The position numbers were made by a program, and so were the translations under genes. Below are positions 39,085 to 48,035 of a stretch of DNA of 64,000 nucleotides, in pieces; positions within the stretch are counted from its first letter, which is position 1, and every line of letters starts with the position of its first letter. The stretch is from NCBI RefSeq assembly GCF_019801965.1, contig NZ_JAHVIA010000007.1:248001-312000 (forward strand), written 5' to 3'. The stretch is from Salipiger bermudensis (lineage in GTDB: Bacteria > Pseudomonadota > Alphaproteobacteria > Rhodobacterales > Rhodobacteraceae). The notes beneath the pieces are model-generated. The model ran no database searches, was not told the DNA's origin, and was given only the letters and a program-made list of their open reading frames with translations.

Positions 39085-39987
39085 GTGCATGATTTTCTAC
39101 GGACCAACCTGAACCTGCGGGCCACGACGCTGGAGCAGATCGATCTCACCGCCCAGGAGTTCCTGGCGCTGTTCGAGCATCGGCTGACACAGGTCTACCT
39201 CGGATTCGTCCTGGTGATTCTCCTGGTCTCCGATCCCAGCCACCTCTTCGCCTCTGTCCCGCTGGGGATCTACGCGCTCTCGTGGACGGCAGCGTTCTTC
39301 CTCTACCTCTGTGTGCATGTGGCGATCATGCTCGGGCTCGCGGCGCTGCGCTACATGAGCGGACGGCAGACCCCCGCGGTCTACATGCCAATTCTGAGCC
39401 TGCTCGCCTTTGCCCCCACCCTGACCGCGATGGAGACCGGCCTGAGCCTCATCGCCGGCGACGAACTTCGCCCGCTGCTGCTTCAGCGCATGGGATATGT
39501 CGCGGTTACGGTGATCATGTTCGAGACCATCTTCACGCGATTCGTCCTGCCCCGGGTGACCCAGCCGCCAGCTGCTCCCGGCCCGGCCCCGGAGAGGCCC
39601 GAGCCCGCAATCGCCGAGGCGCTGCCGGAGGCGCCCGAATTCGCCGAGCCGGAGGCCGGGACCGAGGATCGCAAGATCCATATCGGAGCGCGCCCGGTCT
39701 CGATTGGAGAGGTCTCGTTCATCGAGGCGCGCGAGCACCACGTGCATGTGCGGCTGCGCCACGGCACCCTCAGCCAGCGCGCGCGGCTCTCGGACATCGT
39801 GGCCCAGACCCGCGCCGAGGATGGCGTGCAGCCGCACCGATCGTGGTGGGTGCCGCGCCACGCGGTGCGCGAGCTAGGCCGCGACGATGGCAAGCCGGTG
39901 CTGCGGCTGGTCGACGAGAGCGTGATTCCCGTCGCGCGCGGCCGGCTCGAAAGCGTGCGCCACTGGATCGCCACCCATATGGTCTGA
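39085..39987 (+). CDS. Membrane-anchored LytTR-domain regulator
   Basis: A 300-residue protein with four hydrophobic helices between about residues 35 and 160 (VYLGFVLVILLVS, ALSWTAAFFLYLCVHVAIMLGLAAL, MPILSLLAFAPTL, MGYVAVTVIMFETIF). A Pro/Ala/Glu-rich linker follows, then a C-terminal LytTR DNA-binding domain from about residue 195 (IHIGARPVSIGEVSFIEAREHHVHVRL, LVDESVIPVARGRLESVRHWI). The start is GTG 39085. It likely binds DNA while tethered in the membrane. The signal and targets are unknown, and no kinase is adjacent. Confidence 0.85.
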   Translation: MHDFLRTNLNLRATTLEQIDLTAQEFLALFEHRLTQVYLGFVLVILLVSDPSHLFASVPLGIYALSWTAAFFLYLCVHVAIMLGLAALRYMSGRQTPAVYMPILSLLAFAPTLTAMETGLSLIAGDELRPLLLQRMGYVAVTVIMFETIFTRFVLPRVTQPPAAPGPAPERPEPAIAEALPEAPEFAEPEAGTEDRKIHIGARPVSIGEVSFIEAREHHVHVRLRHGTLSQRARLSDIVAQTRAEDGVQPHRSWWVPRHAVRELGRDDGKPVLRLVDESVIPVARGRLESVRHWIATHMV

Positions 39988-40120
39988 GCCCGGGCGCGCG
40001 CCTTGGCCCCGCCTGAGGAGGCCGCGCCGAGCCGGGCGCGCCCCTGCGCCGATTGCGGCCTTTACCCGCCCCGGCAGCTTTCCTATATAATCAGTCGGAA
40101 AAGCAGACAAAGGACAGGCA

Positions 40121-40477
40121 ATGGATGACGCACCGCTCGAAGGCGCCCCGCTGATCGCGCCCTCCTCCACCGAGCACCCGCTTCACGAAGCATGCGTCGA
40201 GGCGTGCCGGTCGGTCTATGACCCGGAGATCCCGGTCAACATCTACGATCTCGGCCTGATCTACACCATCGAGATCGATGCCGAGAACGCCGTGAAGGTC
40301 ATCATGACCCTGACCGCTCCGGGCTGCCCGGTGGCCGGCGAGATGCCCGGCTGGGTGCAGGATGCCGTCGGCGCCGTGCCCGGCGTCAAGGAGGTCGATG
40401 TCGAGATGGTCTTCGACCCGCCCTGGGGCATGGACATGATGAGCGACGAGGCCCGCCTCGAGCTCGGCTTCATGTGA
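40121..40477 (+). CDS. sufT: SufT / MIP18-family Fe-S assembly factor (DUF59)
   Basis: A cytosolic factor helping transfer Fe-S clusters to target proteins. The 118-residue DUF59 protein has VYDPEIPVNIYDLGLIYTIEI, LTAPGCPVAGEMPGWV with the conserved Cys and DPPWGMDMMSDEARLELG. It is usually next to the suf operon, but here the suf genes are outside the window. An IscA-type gene lies 2.5 kb downstream, which fits a scattered Fe-S neighbourhood. PaaD is the related alternative but normally has extra C-terminal cysteines, absent here. Confidence 0.9.
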   Translation: MDDAPLEGAPLIAPSSTEHPLHEACVEACRSVYDPEIPVNIYDLGLIYTIEIDAENAVKVIMTLTAPGCPVAGEMPGWVQDAVGAVPGVKEVDVEMVFDPPWGMDMMSDEARLELGFM

Positions 40478-40562
40478 GGCTTGCGCCGGTCCTCCAGAGG
40501 GGCCGGCGGTTTTATTTTACCACCAACGGGAACGAACCCGCCGCATCCGCAGTTGAACCGCG

Positions 40563-42233
40563 ATGCTGCATCTTGCCCGTGCCCTTCCCCTTTGTCTCGT
40601 CGCGCTCCTGCTGGCGCTGCTGATCGCGCCTCCCGCGCGGGCACAGGAGCAGGCCGGCCTCGATGCGTGGTACCGGGTCACCGAGGTCAATCCCGGGCTC
40701 GGCACCCCGCCCGACAATATCGACCGCACCACGCCGCGCTCGAGCCTCGAGAGCTTCCTGTTCCGCGCCGATGCCGAGGAATGGGGTGAGGCGGCGCACC
40801 TGCTAGATCTCTCGGCGATCCCCGCCGAAAAGCAGGCCGAGATCGGCCCCGAGCGGGCCGAGCAGTTCGCCACCCTGCTCGACCGCCGCATCATCATCGA
40901 CTGGTATGACTTGCGCGATCGCCCCGACGGGGTCGACGCGCGCACCACCGACGCGCCGATGGCCGGGGAGCCGCGACGCTCGCTGCTGCTGTGGTACGTC
41001 AAGCTCGGCGACCGCCCGGTGCCGATCCGCATCAACCGCATCAAGCCGGCGATCGGCGAGCCGGTGTGGCTGGTGTCGCGCCAGACGGTGATGTCGCTGC
41101 CGGCGCTGGCCGACGCCTACGGACCGACCGAGTTCGAGTTGATGCTGCCCGAGCCGCTGCGGCAGAAGGCCTTCTGGGGCCTGCGCTGGTACGAGGTCGG
41201 GGCGTTTCCGCTGGTGCTGATGATCACCGCGCTGGTGGGCTTCCTGTTCAACAAGGCGATGTCGAAGGGGCTTGGCCGCACCCATCGCGATGCGCCGACC
41301 TCGATGCTGGTGGCGACGCGCGGCCCGCTGACGCTGGCAGTGGTGACGCTGACCATATCGCTGCTGACCAGCAAGGTCTTCGTGTTCTCGGGCCGCATCG
41401 ACACCGTCCTGTCGCCGCTGATCATCCTCGGCTACGTGGTTGCCACGCTCTGGCTCATCGTCAACGTGGCCGACGTGATCCTGTCACGGCTGGTGAATTT
41501 CGACGACGAGGAACTCGCCGCGATGGGCGACGGCATGGAGCAGCGCCGCAACATCGCCACGCGGGTCTCGGCGGCGCGCCGCGCGGTGATCGTCATCGTG
41601 GTGCTGGTGGGCGCTGGCATCACCATCAACGAGGCCAGCGTGATGCGCTCGCTCGGTCTGTCCCTGCTCGCCGGCGCCGGCACCGCGACGATCATCCTCG
41701 CCTATGCCGGGCGCAACGTGCTCACCAACATCATGGCCTCGCTGCAGATCGCCCTCAATCAGTCGGCCCGGATCGGCGACAAGGTGATCTACCAGGGCCG
41801 GTTCTGCACCGTGGAGCGCATCCACTTCACCTTTGTGCAGCTGCGCGTCTGGACCGGCTCTCGGCTCGTCGTGCCGGTGGTGGATTTTGTCTCGGAGCCG
41901 TTCGAGAACTGGACGATGAAGGAGCATTTCCTCATCGAGCAAGTGGTGCTGCGCCTGTCGCACAAGGCCGATATCGAGGCGCTGCGGCAGAAATACGAGG
42001 AGATCCTCGACGGCATGGACATTCCCGAGGATCGCGCTGAGGACCGGGGCGTCTACGTCAAGGGCCACGACGTGTTCGGCCAGGAGGTGCTGTTCCTGGT
42101 GCCGACCCCGGATCCCAACCTTGCCTGGACCATGGCCTGCGAGGTGCGCGAGGCGCTGCTCAAGGAGGCGCGCCGGCTCGACGACGAAGCGCAGGCGATC
42201 TTCCCCGAGGTCACGCCCGCCGAGGCGGCCTGA
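40563..42233 (+). CDS. MscS-family mechanosensitive ion channel
   Basis: 556 residues. The N-terminus is a signal peptide (MLHLARALPLCLVALLLALLIAPPARA), followed by a periplasmic domain of about 170 residues. Helices start near residue 215 (AFPLVLMITALVGFLF), and the MscS pore helix is SLLAGAGTATIILAYAGRNVLTNIMASLQIAL. The beta domain carries IGDKVIYQGRFCTVERIHFTFVQLRVWTGSRLVVP. This is the larger MscK/YnaI-type architecture. The probable role is an osmotic release valve of the inner membrane. Confidence 0.93.
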   Translation: MLHLARALPLCLVALLLALLIAPPARAQEQAGLDAWYRVTEVNPGLGTPPDNIDRTTPRSSLESFLFRADAEEWGEAAHLLDLSAIPAEKQAEIGPERAEQFATLLDRRIIIDWYDLRDRPDGVDARTTDAPMAGEPRRSLLLWYVKLGDRPVPIRINRIKPAIGEPVWLVSRQTVMSLPALADAYGPTEFELMLPEPLRQKAFWGLRWYEVGAFPLVLMITALVGFLFNKAMSKGLGRTHRDAPTSMLVATRGPLTLAVVTLTISLLTSKVFVFSGRIDTVLSPLIILGYVVATLWLIVNVADVILSRLVNFDDEELAAMGDGMEQRRNIATRVSAARRAVIVIVVLVGAGITINEASVMRSLGLSLLAGAGTATIILAYAGRNVLTNIMASLQIALNQSARIGDKVIYQGRFCTVERIHFTFVQLRVWTGSRLVVPVVDFVSEPFENWTMKEHFLIEQVVLRLSHKADIEALRQKYEEILDGMDIPEDRAEDRGVYVKGHDVFGQEVLFLVPTPDPNLAWTMACEVREALLKEARRLDDEAQAIFPEVTPAEAA

Positions 42234-42298
42234 CCGCCGCCATTGCGCCCTGCCCCGCGCTTTGACAGGCTCACCCCGCGGCAGCGGAGGAGACCGGC

Positions 42299-42862
42299 AT
42301 GACGAGCGAGAAGCAGAAGATGATGGCTGGCGAGCTCTATGACCCGGGTGATCCAGAGCTCTGCGAGGACCGCAAGCGCGCGCAGCGGCTGATGTCTCGG
42401 TACAACGTCACGATCTACGGCGATGACACACGCCCGGCATTGCTGCAGCAACTGCTTGGCACCTGCCCGGAAGCGGTGGCGCTTCGGGCGCCCTTCTATG
42501 TCGATTACGGCTACAACATCCATCTCGGCGAGGGCGTATTCTTCAATTACGGCTGCGTCTGCCTCGACGTCTGCCCGATCCGCATCGGCGCGAAAACGCA
42601 GATCGGCCCCTACGTCCAGCTCCTCACCGCCGACCATCCGCGCGACGGCGCCACCCGCGACACGGGCCTTGAGTTCGGCCGTCCCATCACCATCGGCGAC
42701 AATGTCTGGATCGGCGGTGGCGCATTGATCCTGCCCGGCATCCGCATCGGCGACGCCGCGGTAATCGGCGCCGGGTCGGTGGTGACGCGCGACGTCGCGC
42801 CGGGGGTCACCGTGGCGGGAAACCCGGCAAGGGCGCTGCGCGCTGCTGCGGAAGAGGCCTGA
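42299..42862 (+). CDS. Sugar O-acetyltransferase (Maa/NodL type)
   Basis: Acetylates sugars such as maltose or glucose from acetyl-CoA, forming a left-handed beta-helix trimer in the cytosol. The 187-residue protein has the N-terminal maltose-acetyltransferase domain MMAGELYDPGDPELCEDRKRAQ. Hexapeptide repeats follow, with the catalytic His in LTADHP, then IGDNVWIGGGALILPGIRIGDAAVIGAGSVVTRDV. The length is normal. It lies downstream of MscS and is possibly cotranscribed. Confidence 0.92.
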   Translation: MTSEKQKMMAGELYDPGDPELCEDRKRAQRLMSRYNVTIYGDDTRPALLQQLLGTCPEAVALRAPFYVDYGYNIHLGEGVFFNYGCVCLDVCPIRIGAKTQIGPYVQLLTADHPRDGATRDTGLEFGRPITIGDNVWIGGGALILPGIRIGDAAVIGAGSVVTRDVAPGVTVAGNPARALRAAAEEA

Positions 42863-42950
42863 GCGCTGGCGCACAGGGCCGCCTCCCGCCGCCCCCCTTG
42901 TGACGGGAGGGCGGGCATATTACCTTGGGAGACGAATAAGGAGACGCGAA

Positions 42951-43331
42951 ATGTTCGGCATTCCAGGCAAACAGGCTGTCACCATGACCCCGGCGGCGGT
43001 GATGCAGGTGCGCAAGCTGATGGAGCGCGATGGCCGCGCCGGTCTGCGCATCGGCGTCAAGAAAGGCGGCTGCGCCGGCATGGAATACACCATGGAGTTC
43101 GTCGACACCGCCGACGGCAATGACGAGGTGGTGGAGCAGGACGGCGCCCGGGTGATGATCGCGCCGATGGCGCAGATGTTCCTCTTCGGCACCGAGATCG
43201 ACTACCAGGTCTCGCTGCTCGAGTCGGGCTTCCAATTCAACAACCCCAACGTCGCCGACGCCTGCGGCTGCGGCGAATCGATCAAGTTCAAGGATCTCGA
43301 CGAGCTCGAGGCCGAGCGCCAGGCCAACTGA
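42951..43331 (+). CDS. A-type Fe-S carrier (IscA/SufA/HesB family)
   Basis: A 126-residue A-type carrier with the three cluster cysteines in GVKKGGCAGMEY and the C-terminal ADACGCGESI. It begins MFGIPGKQAVTMTPAAVMQVRKLM after an AAGGAGACG ribosome site. It transfers [2Fe-2S] or [4Fe-4S] clusters to apo-proteins. The distinction between SufA and IscA cannot be made by sequence alone. It stands alone between an acetyltransferase and tpiA. Confidence 0.93.
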   Translation: MFGIPGKQAVTMTPAAVMQVRKLMERDGRAGLRIGVKKGGCAGMEYTMEFVDTADGNDEVVEQDGARVMIAPMAQMFLFGTEIDYQVSLLESGFQFNNPNVADACGCGESIKFKDLDELEAERQAN

Positions 43332-43452
43332 CGCCCACGGGCGTGCCTGCGCCTTGCAAAATCAGGCCCCTGCGTCATTTCTCCCCGGGCGGCGCCCTTG
43401 ACGCCGCCGCCCCGCCCCCGATGATGGGCGCGAACCGAATGAGGGAGAGACC

Positions 43453-44202
43453 ATGCGCACGAAACTCGCCGCCGGCAATTGGAAGATGAACGGCCTCACC
43501 GCCGCGCTTTCGGAACTCGAGGGCATGGCCGAGGCCGCCAGGGGCGCCGCCGAGGTGCTGATCTGCCCGCCGGCGACACTGGTCGCCGCCGCCGCCGGAG
43601 CCAGCTCCGACGACATCGCCATCGGCGGCCAGGATTGCCATGCCAAGGCGTCCGGCGCCCATACCGGCGACGTCTCGGCGGAGATGCTGAAGGATGCCGG
43701 CGCCACCTACGTGATCCTTGGCCATTCCGAGCGCCGCACCGACCACGACGAGCACGACGAGGACGTCCGCGCCAAGTGCGAGGCGGCCTGGGCGGCCGGG
43801 CTGATGGTGGTGCTCTGCGTGGGCGAGAGCCTCGAGGAGCGCGAGGCGTCGAACACGCTCGAGATCATCGGCGGCCAGCTCGCCAAGTCGGTGCCGGACG
43901 GCGCCACCGGCCACAACCTCGTCATTGCCTATGAGCCGATCTGGGCGATCGGCACCGGCAAGGTGCCCACCACCGACCAGATCGGCGAGGTGCACGATTT
44001 CATGCGCGCCAAGCTCGAGAAGCGCTTCGGCGAGGGCGTCGGCCGCTCGGTGCGCCTGCTCTACGGCGGCTCGGTGAAGGCGTCGAACGCCGAGGAGATC
44101 TTCGCGGTCTCCAATGTCGACGGCGCGCTGGTGGGCGGCGCCTCGCTGAAGGCCGCGGATTTCGTACCGATCATCGAGGCCCTGAACGCGGCGCCGGCCT
44201 GA
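43453..44202 (+). CDS. tpiA: Triosephosphate isomerase
   Basis: Interconverts DHAP and glyceraldehyde-3-phosphate in glycolysis and gluconeogenesis. The 249-residue TIM barrel has AGNWKMNG (catalytic Lys), VILGHSERR (catalytic His), [14 protein letters not shown] (catalytic Glu) and [11 protein letters not shown]. The ATG follows GGGAGAGACC. The length is normal. It is convergent with the dctM gene, with a bidirectional terminator hairpin between. Confidence 0.97.
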   Translation: MRTKLAAGNWKMNGLTAALSELEGMAEAARGAAEVLICPPATLVAAAAGASSDDIAIGGQDCHAKASGAHTGDVSAEMLKDAGATYVILGHSERRTDHDEHDEDVRAKCEAAWAAGLMVVLCVGESLEEREASNTLEIIGGQLAKSVPDGATGHNLVIAYEPIWAIGTGKVPTTDQIGEVHDFMRAKLEKRFGEGVGRSVRLLYGGSVKASNAEEIFAVSNVDGALVGGASLKAADFVPIIEALNAAPA

Positions 44203-44212
44203 GCGCCGGAGC

Positions 44213-44440
44213 TTGAGTATTTAGAAACGTAGAGAAGCAGGGGTGCGGCGCGCTGCCCCCTGCTTCTTCATGTTGGCAAATACTCCCGCCGGAGGCGATC
44301 CCGCCCTCTCTACGCAGACGCCCCCCGGGCAAGAGCGCCGTCTCTCCCAAGCGCATCCCCCTCACAAGGCCGGATCATCGCGCCGCGCCCCTGCTTCTTC
44401 ATGTCGATAAATACTCCCGCCGGAGGCGATCCCGCCCTCT
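44213..44440. repeat. Inverted and direct copies of short intergenic element
   Basis: GAGTATTTAGAAACGTAGAG then AAGCAGGGG (from 44213) is followed by two plus-strand copies of CCTGCTTCTTCATGT...AAATACTCCCGCCGGAGGCG (near 44259 and 44391), so the first copy can pair with either. It is the same core as the tandem array at 25.9-26.3 kb. The 300-bp gap between tpiA and dctM holds nothing else besides the terminator. Confidence 0.7.
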
Positions 44441-44447
44441 CCACGAC

Positions 44448-44482
44448 AAACGGCGCCCCGAACAAGGGCGCCGTTTCTCGTT
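44448..44482. terminator. Bidirectional terminator between tpiA and dctM
   Basis: A perfect 11-bp stem (AAACGGCGCCC / GGGCGCCGTTT) with a 7-nt loop, A-rich on one side and T-rich on the other. Confidence 0.85.
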
Positions 44483-44502
44483 TCAGCGATCTCGTCCCCG
44501 GA

Positions 44503-45879
44503 TCACCGGGTGATGATCTCCGGCCCCATGAAGGTGGTCGGCAACCAGGTCGACAGGATCGGGATGTAGGTCACCATGATCAGGAACACGAAGAGCACCG
44601 CAAGGAAGGGAAGTGCGGCGCGAACCACGCTCATCATCGGCATGCCGGCAACGCCCGAGGTCACGAAGAGGTTCAGGCCGACCGGCGGGGTGATCATGCC
44701 GATCTCCATGTTCACCACCATGATGATGCCGAGATGGATCGGGTCGATGCCGAGCTCGATGGCGATCGGGAAGACCAGCGGCGCGACGATGACCAGCAGG
44801 CCCGAGGGCTCCATGAACTGGCCGCCGATCAGCAGGATCACGTTGACGATCACCAGGAACATCACCGGGCCGAGGCCGGCGTCGAGCATCGCCGCGGCGA
44901 TCTGCTGCGGGATCTGCTCGTCGGTCAGCACGTGCTTCAGGATCAGCGCGTTGGCGATGATGAACATCAGCGTAATCGTCAGCTTGCCGGCGTCGAACAG
45001 CGTGTCACGGGTGTCGCGGTGGAAGAACGCCGTCACCAGCGCGATCGGCTTGCGCAGCAGCGTCAGGTTGCGCTCGCCGTCCTTGCCCGCCAGCGGGCCC
45101 ATGTCGCGGTAGACGAAGTTGGCGATGAAGAAGGCGTAGACCGCCGCCACCGCCGCCGCCTCGGTCGGGGTGAAGATGCCGCCGTAGATGCCGCCCAGGA
45201 TGATCACGATCAGGAACAGGCCCCAGAGCGCGTCGCGGCCCGAGGACAGCACCTCGCCCCAGCCCAGCCACTCGCCCTTGGGCAGGTTCTTGACCCGCGC
45301 GATGGCGTAGATGGTGATCATTAGCATGGTGCCGGCCATAAGGCCCGGGATCACGCCCGCGAGGAACATCCGGCCCACCGAGACATCGGTCGCGGAGGCA
45401 TAGACCACCATGACGATCGACGGCGGGATGAGGATGCCCAGCGTGCCCGCGTTGGCGATCACGCCGGCGGCGAAATCCTTGGTGTAGCCCACCTGGCGCA
45501 TGCCGGCGATGACGATGGAGCCGATGGCCACCACAGTCGCGGGCGAGCTGCCCGAGAGCGCCGCGAAGAGCATGCAGGCGAAGACGCCGGCGATGGCGAG
45601 GCCGCCATGCATGTGACCCACCAGCGCGATCGAGAAGCGGATGATCCGCCGCGCCACGCCGCCCGTCGACATGAAGCTCGAGGCGAGGATGAAGAACGGG
45701 ATCGCCAGCAGGGTGTAGTGCCCGGCCATCGCCTGGAAGAAGCTCTGCGCCACCGAGGCCAGCGAGGTGTCGGAGAGCACCAGCAGGAAGACGATCGACG
45801 ACAGGCCGAGCGACACGGCGATCGGCACGCCGATCAGCATCAGGCCGATGACGGAAACGAAGAGAAGAAGAACGTCCAT
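44503..45879 (-). CDS. dctM: TRAP transporter large permease DctM
   Basis: The 12-helix membrane subunit that drives Na+-coupled uptake in a TRAP system. The 458-residue protein opens MDVLLLFVSVIGLMLIGVPIAVSLG and has SGSSPATVVAIGSIVIAGM, GTLGILIPPSIVMVVYA and IEMGMITPPVGLNLFVTSG-type motifs (NMEIGMITPPVGLN). An inserted hydrophilic loop near residues 265-285 (YRDMGPLAGKDGERNLTLLRK) is typical of the dicarboxylate type. It is the last gene of dctP-Q-M. Substrate specificity lies in DctP. Confidence 0.95.
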   Translation of the reverse strand: MDVLLLFVSVIGLMLIGVPIAVSLGLSSIVFLLVLSDTSLASVAQSFFQAMAGHYTLLAIPFFILASSFMSTGGVARRIIRFSIALVGHMHGGLAIAGVFACMLFAALSGSSPATVVAIGSIVIAGMRQVGYTKDFAAGVIANAGTLGILIPPSIVMVVYASATDVSVGRMFLAGVIPGLMAGTMLMITIYAIARVKNLPKGEWLGWGEVLSSGRDALWGLFLIVIILGGIYGGIFTPTEAAAVAAVYAFFIANFVYRDMGPLAGKDGERNLTLLRKPIALVTAFFHRDTRDTLFDAGKLTITLMFIIANALILKHVLTDEQIPQQIAAAMLDAGLGPVMFLVIVNVILLIGGQFMEPSGLLVIVAPLVFPIAIELGIDPIHLGIIMVVNMEIGMITPPVGLNLFVTSGVAGMPMMSVVRAALPFLAVLFVFLIMVTYIPILSTWLPTTFMGPEIITR

Positions 45880-45883
45880 CAGA

Positions 45884-46573
45884 TCAGTCCTCGCGGTTCA
45901 TGTGGGCCACGTCATCGACGGCGTCTTCCGCCTCGTGGCTGACGATCAGGCTCTGCTGGTCGCCGGTCCAGATCCGCACACCGGCCTGGATGAAGCGGAA
46001 GAACAGCAGCGCCGCGCCGAAGGGCAGGATCGCGTAGGGGATGAAGCGGGGCAGCTTCTCGTAGGCATCGCCGTAGTTGATCCACGGTTCGATGAAGCGC
46101 AGCCACTCGGGCATCGGGATGTCGACGACCTCGTACCAGGAGCGGTAGGAGGTGCGTTTCATCTCCTCGAAACCGGTGGGGAACCAGCGCCCGGTGGTCT
46201 GCGGCAGGTTGGCGAAGTTCGCCCAGTAATCCCACGCGCCCTTGAGCAGCAGCGCCGCGTAGACGATGCAGATCACCGCCGCGATCAGCGCCAGCACCCG
46301 GCGGGCGGTCGGCGAGACCAGGTTGATGACCGCGTCGACGCCCAGATGCGCGGTGACCTTTACCGCGTAGCTGATCCCGAACAGCACCAGCCAGGCGAAG
46401 AGGATGGTCACTGCCTCGAGGCCCCAGATGATGCCGGTGTTGAAGCCGTAGCGCAGCACGACGTTGACGAAGGTGATGAGTGTCATGAGGCCGAGGATCA
46501 CCGCGATGGCGGTTTCCTCGATCTCGTTGACGATGCGGCCAAGTGCACTGTGGCCATGGTACTGACTGGACAT
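45884..46573 (-). CDS. dctQ: TRAP transporter small permease DctQ
   Basis: A 229-residue four-helix membrane protein linking the periplasmic receptor with DctM. MSSQYHGHSALGRIVNEIEETAIAVILGLMTLITFVNVVLRY, the conserved EAVTILFAWLVLFGISYAVK and the C-terminal helix PYAILPFGAALLFFRFIQAG are characteristic. ATG 46573 is preferred over an in-frame ATG at 46585. It lies 4 bp from dctM. The insert of about 60 residues between helices 3 and 4 is longer than in short DctQ proteins. Confidence 0.92.
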   Translation of the reverse strand: MSSQYHGHSALGRIVNEIEETAIAVILGLMTLITFVNVVLRYGFNTGIIWGLEAVTILFAWLVLFGISYAVKVTAHLGVDAVINLVSPTARRVLALIAAVICIVYAALLLKGAWDYWANFANLPQTTGRWFPTGFEEMKRTSYRSWYEVVDIPMPEWLRFIEPWINYGDAYEKLPRFIPYAILPFGAALLFFRFIQAGVRIWTGDQQSLIVSHEAEDAVDDVAHMNRED

Positions 46574-46720
46574 GCCGTCCCCCATTCCGCGTCCGGGCCC
46601 CGGCCCCGGTGCCAATTTTTTTGGTGTTTCAGGATGGTAAGAAAAAGGGGACGGCGTTGCGTCCCCTGATCCCCGCCCGGCCGCTCGCGCAGAGGGCCGG
46701 TCGGGTGCCTTGGCGGGCGA

Positions 46721-47731
46721 TCAGCCCTGGACTTCGGAGTTGAACGCCTGGGCGGCGTCGATGTTCTCCTGGCCGACATCGTCGGTGAACTGCTCCCAGA
46801 CCGGCTTCATCGCGTTGACCCAGGCCTCGCGCTGCTCGGGGGTGAGCTCGCGGATCTCGCCGCCGGCATCGAGCACCGCCTGGCGGTTCTCGGCGTCGAC
46901 CTCGGCGATCGCCGCGTTGCGCGCTGCGGTCACTTCGTTGACGATGGTCTCGAGCTGGGCGCGGACGTCCTCGTCGAGGCTGTCCCACCAATCGGCGGAG
47001 GTCACGACCATGTAGTCGAGCACGCCGTGGTTGGTCTCGGTGGTGCCGTCCTGCACTTCGAAGAACTTCTGGCCGTAGACGTTGGACCAGGTGTTTTCCT
47101 GACCGTCGACAACGCCGGTCTGCAGCGCGCCGTAGACTTCCGAGAAGGCCATCGGCTGCGGGCTGGCGTCAAGCGCTTCGAACTGCGCCTTGAGCACCTC
47201 GGAAGGCTGCACGCGGAACTTCAGGCCGGCGGCATCCTCGGGCATCAGCAGCGGCTTGTTGGCCGACATCTGCTTCATGCCGTTGTGCCAGAAACCGAGG
47301 CCGAGCAGGCCGCGGCGGACCATCGATTCCTTCATCTCCTGGCCGGTTTCCGAGTTCTGGAAGGCGTCGACCGCTTCCATGTTCACGAACATGAACGGCA
47401 GGTCGAAGATGCGGAACACCTTGGTGAACTGCTCGAATTTCGACAGCGAGGGCGCGGCCATCTGGACGTCGCCGTTCAGCATCGCCTCGAGCACCTGGTC
47501 GTCGTTGTAGAGCGTGGAGTTCGGGTAGACCTCCATGCAGGCCTTGCCGTTCATTTCCTCGTTGACGCGCTCTTGCAGCAGCGAGGCGGCGATGCCCTTG
47601 GGGTGCTTGTCGGTGTTGGTGACGTGGCTGAACTTGATGACAATCTCGCCATCGTCGCAAGCCGCCATCGCGCCGGTGGCGCCGGTGGTGAGGGCCGCAG
47701 CGGCCACGGCGGTCATCAGAAACTTCTTCAT
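46721..47731 (-). CDS. dctP: TRAP transporter substrate-binding protein DctP
   Basis: A 336-residue periplasmic receptor with a signal peptide (MKKFLMTAVAAAALTTGATGAMA, then ACDDGE). The DctP signature is IKFSHVTNTDKHPKGIAASLLQERVNEEM, FDLPFMFVNMEAVDAF, KFRVQPSEVLKAQFEALDASPQPMAFSEVYGALQTGVVDGQENTW, with the conserved Arg and the Gln-Glu-Asn ligand region. It is very close to C4-dicarboxylate (succinate, malate, fumarate) receptors. It precedes dctQ and dctM and follows dctBD on the same strand. Confidence 0.95.
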   Translation of the reverse strand: MKKFLMTAVAAAALTTGATGAMAACDDGEIVIKFSHVTNTDKHPKGIAASLLQERVNEEMNGKACMEVYPNSTLYNDDQVLEAMLNGDVQMAAPSLSKFEQFTKVFRIFDLPFMFVNMEAVDAFQNSETGQEMKESMVRRGLLGLGFWHNGMKQMSANKPLLMPEDAAGLKFRVQPSEVLKAQFEALDASPQPMAFSEVYGALQTGVVDGQENTWSNVYGQKFFEVQDGTTETNHGVLDYMVVTSADWWDSLDEDVRAQLETIVNEVTAARNAAIAEVDAENRQAVLDAGGEIRELTPEQREAWVNAMKPVWEQFTDDVGQENIDAAQAFNSEVQG

Positions 47732-48035
47732 CGGTATCCTCCCGAGATGATGATGAGCGAGGGCCCGCTCCCCTGCTGGCCCTTCGCTGAGCACAAGACA
47801 GCCATGCGCCAGACGCATCAAGGGATTGCTCAAAACCGGGTCATTTTGACATTTTTACATTTATAACCATATACTTGACGCAGATCCGGCGCCACCCGCT
47901 CCTATTGCAACCCGGTCGCCTGTGCGAAATCCCGCACGTCGCCCAGCGCGGCTTGTGCGGAAATCCGCACAGATCCGATTCGCCGCCGAGTCGCCCGTGA
48001 TTCGCCGAGGAGGGTCCGCGAGGAGCCGAGGAGGC
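47732..48035 (-). promoter_or_regulatory. Upstream region of dctPQM
   Basis: An AT-rich 304-bp gap between dctD and dctP. It holds three tandem 8-mers on the plus strand, CATTTTGA, CATTTTTA and CATTTATA (47842-47865). I find no convincing sigma-54 GG-N10-GC element. Regulator binding is inferred. Confidence 0.4.
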
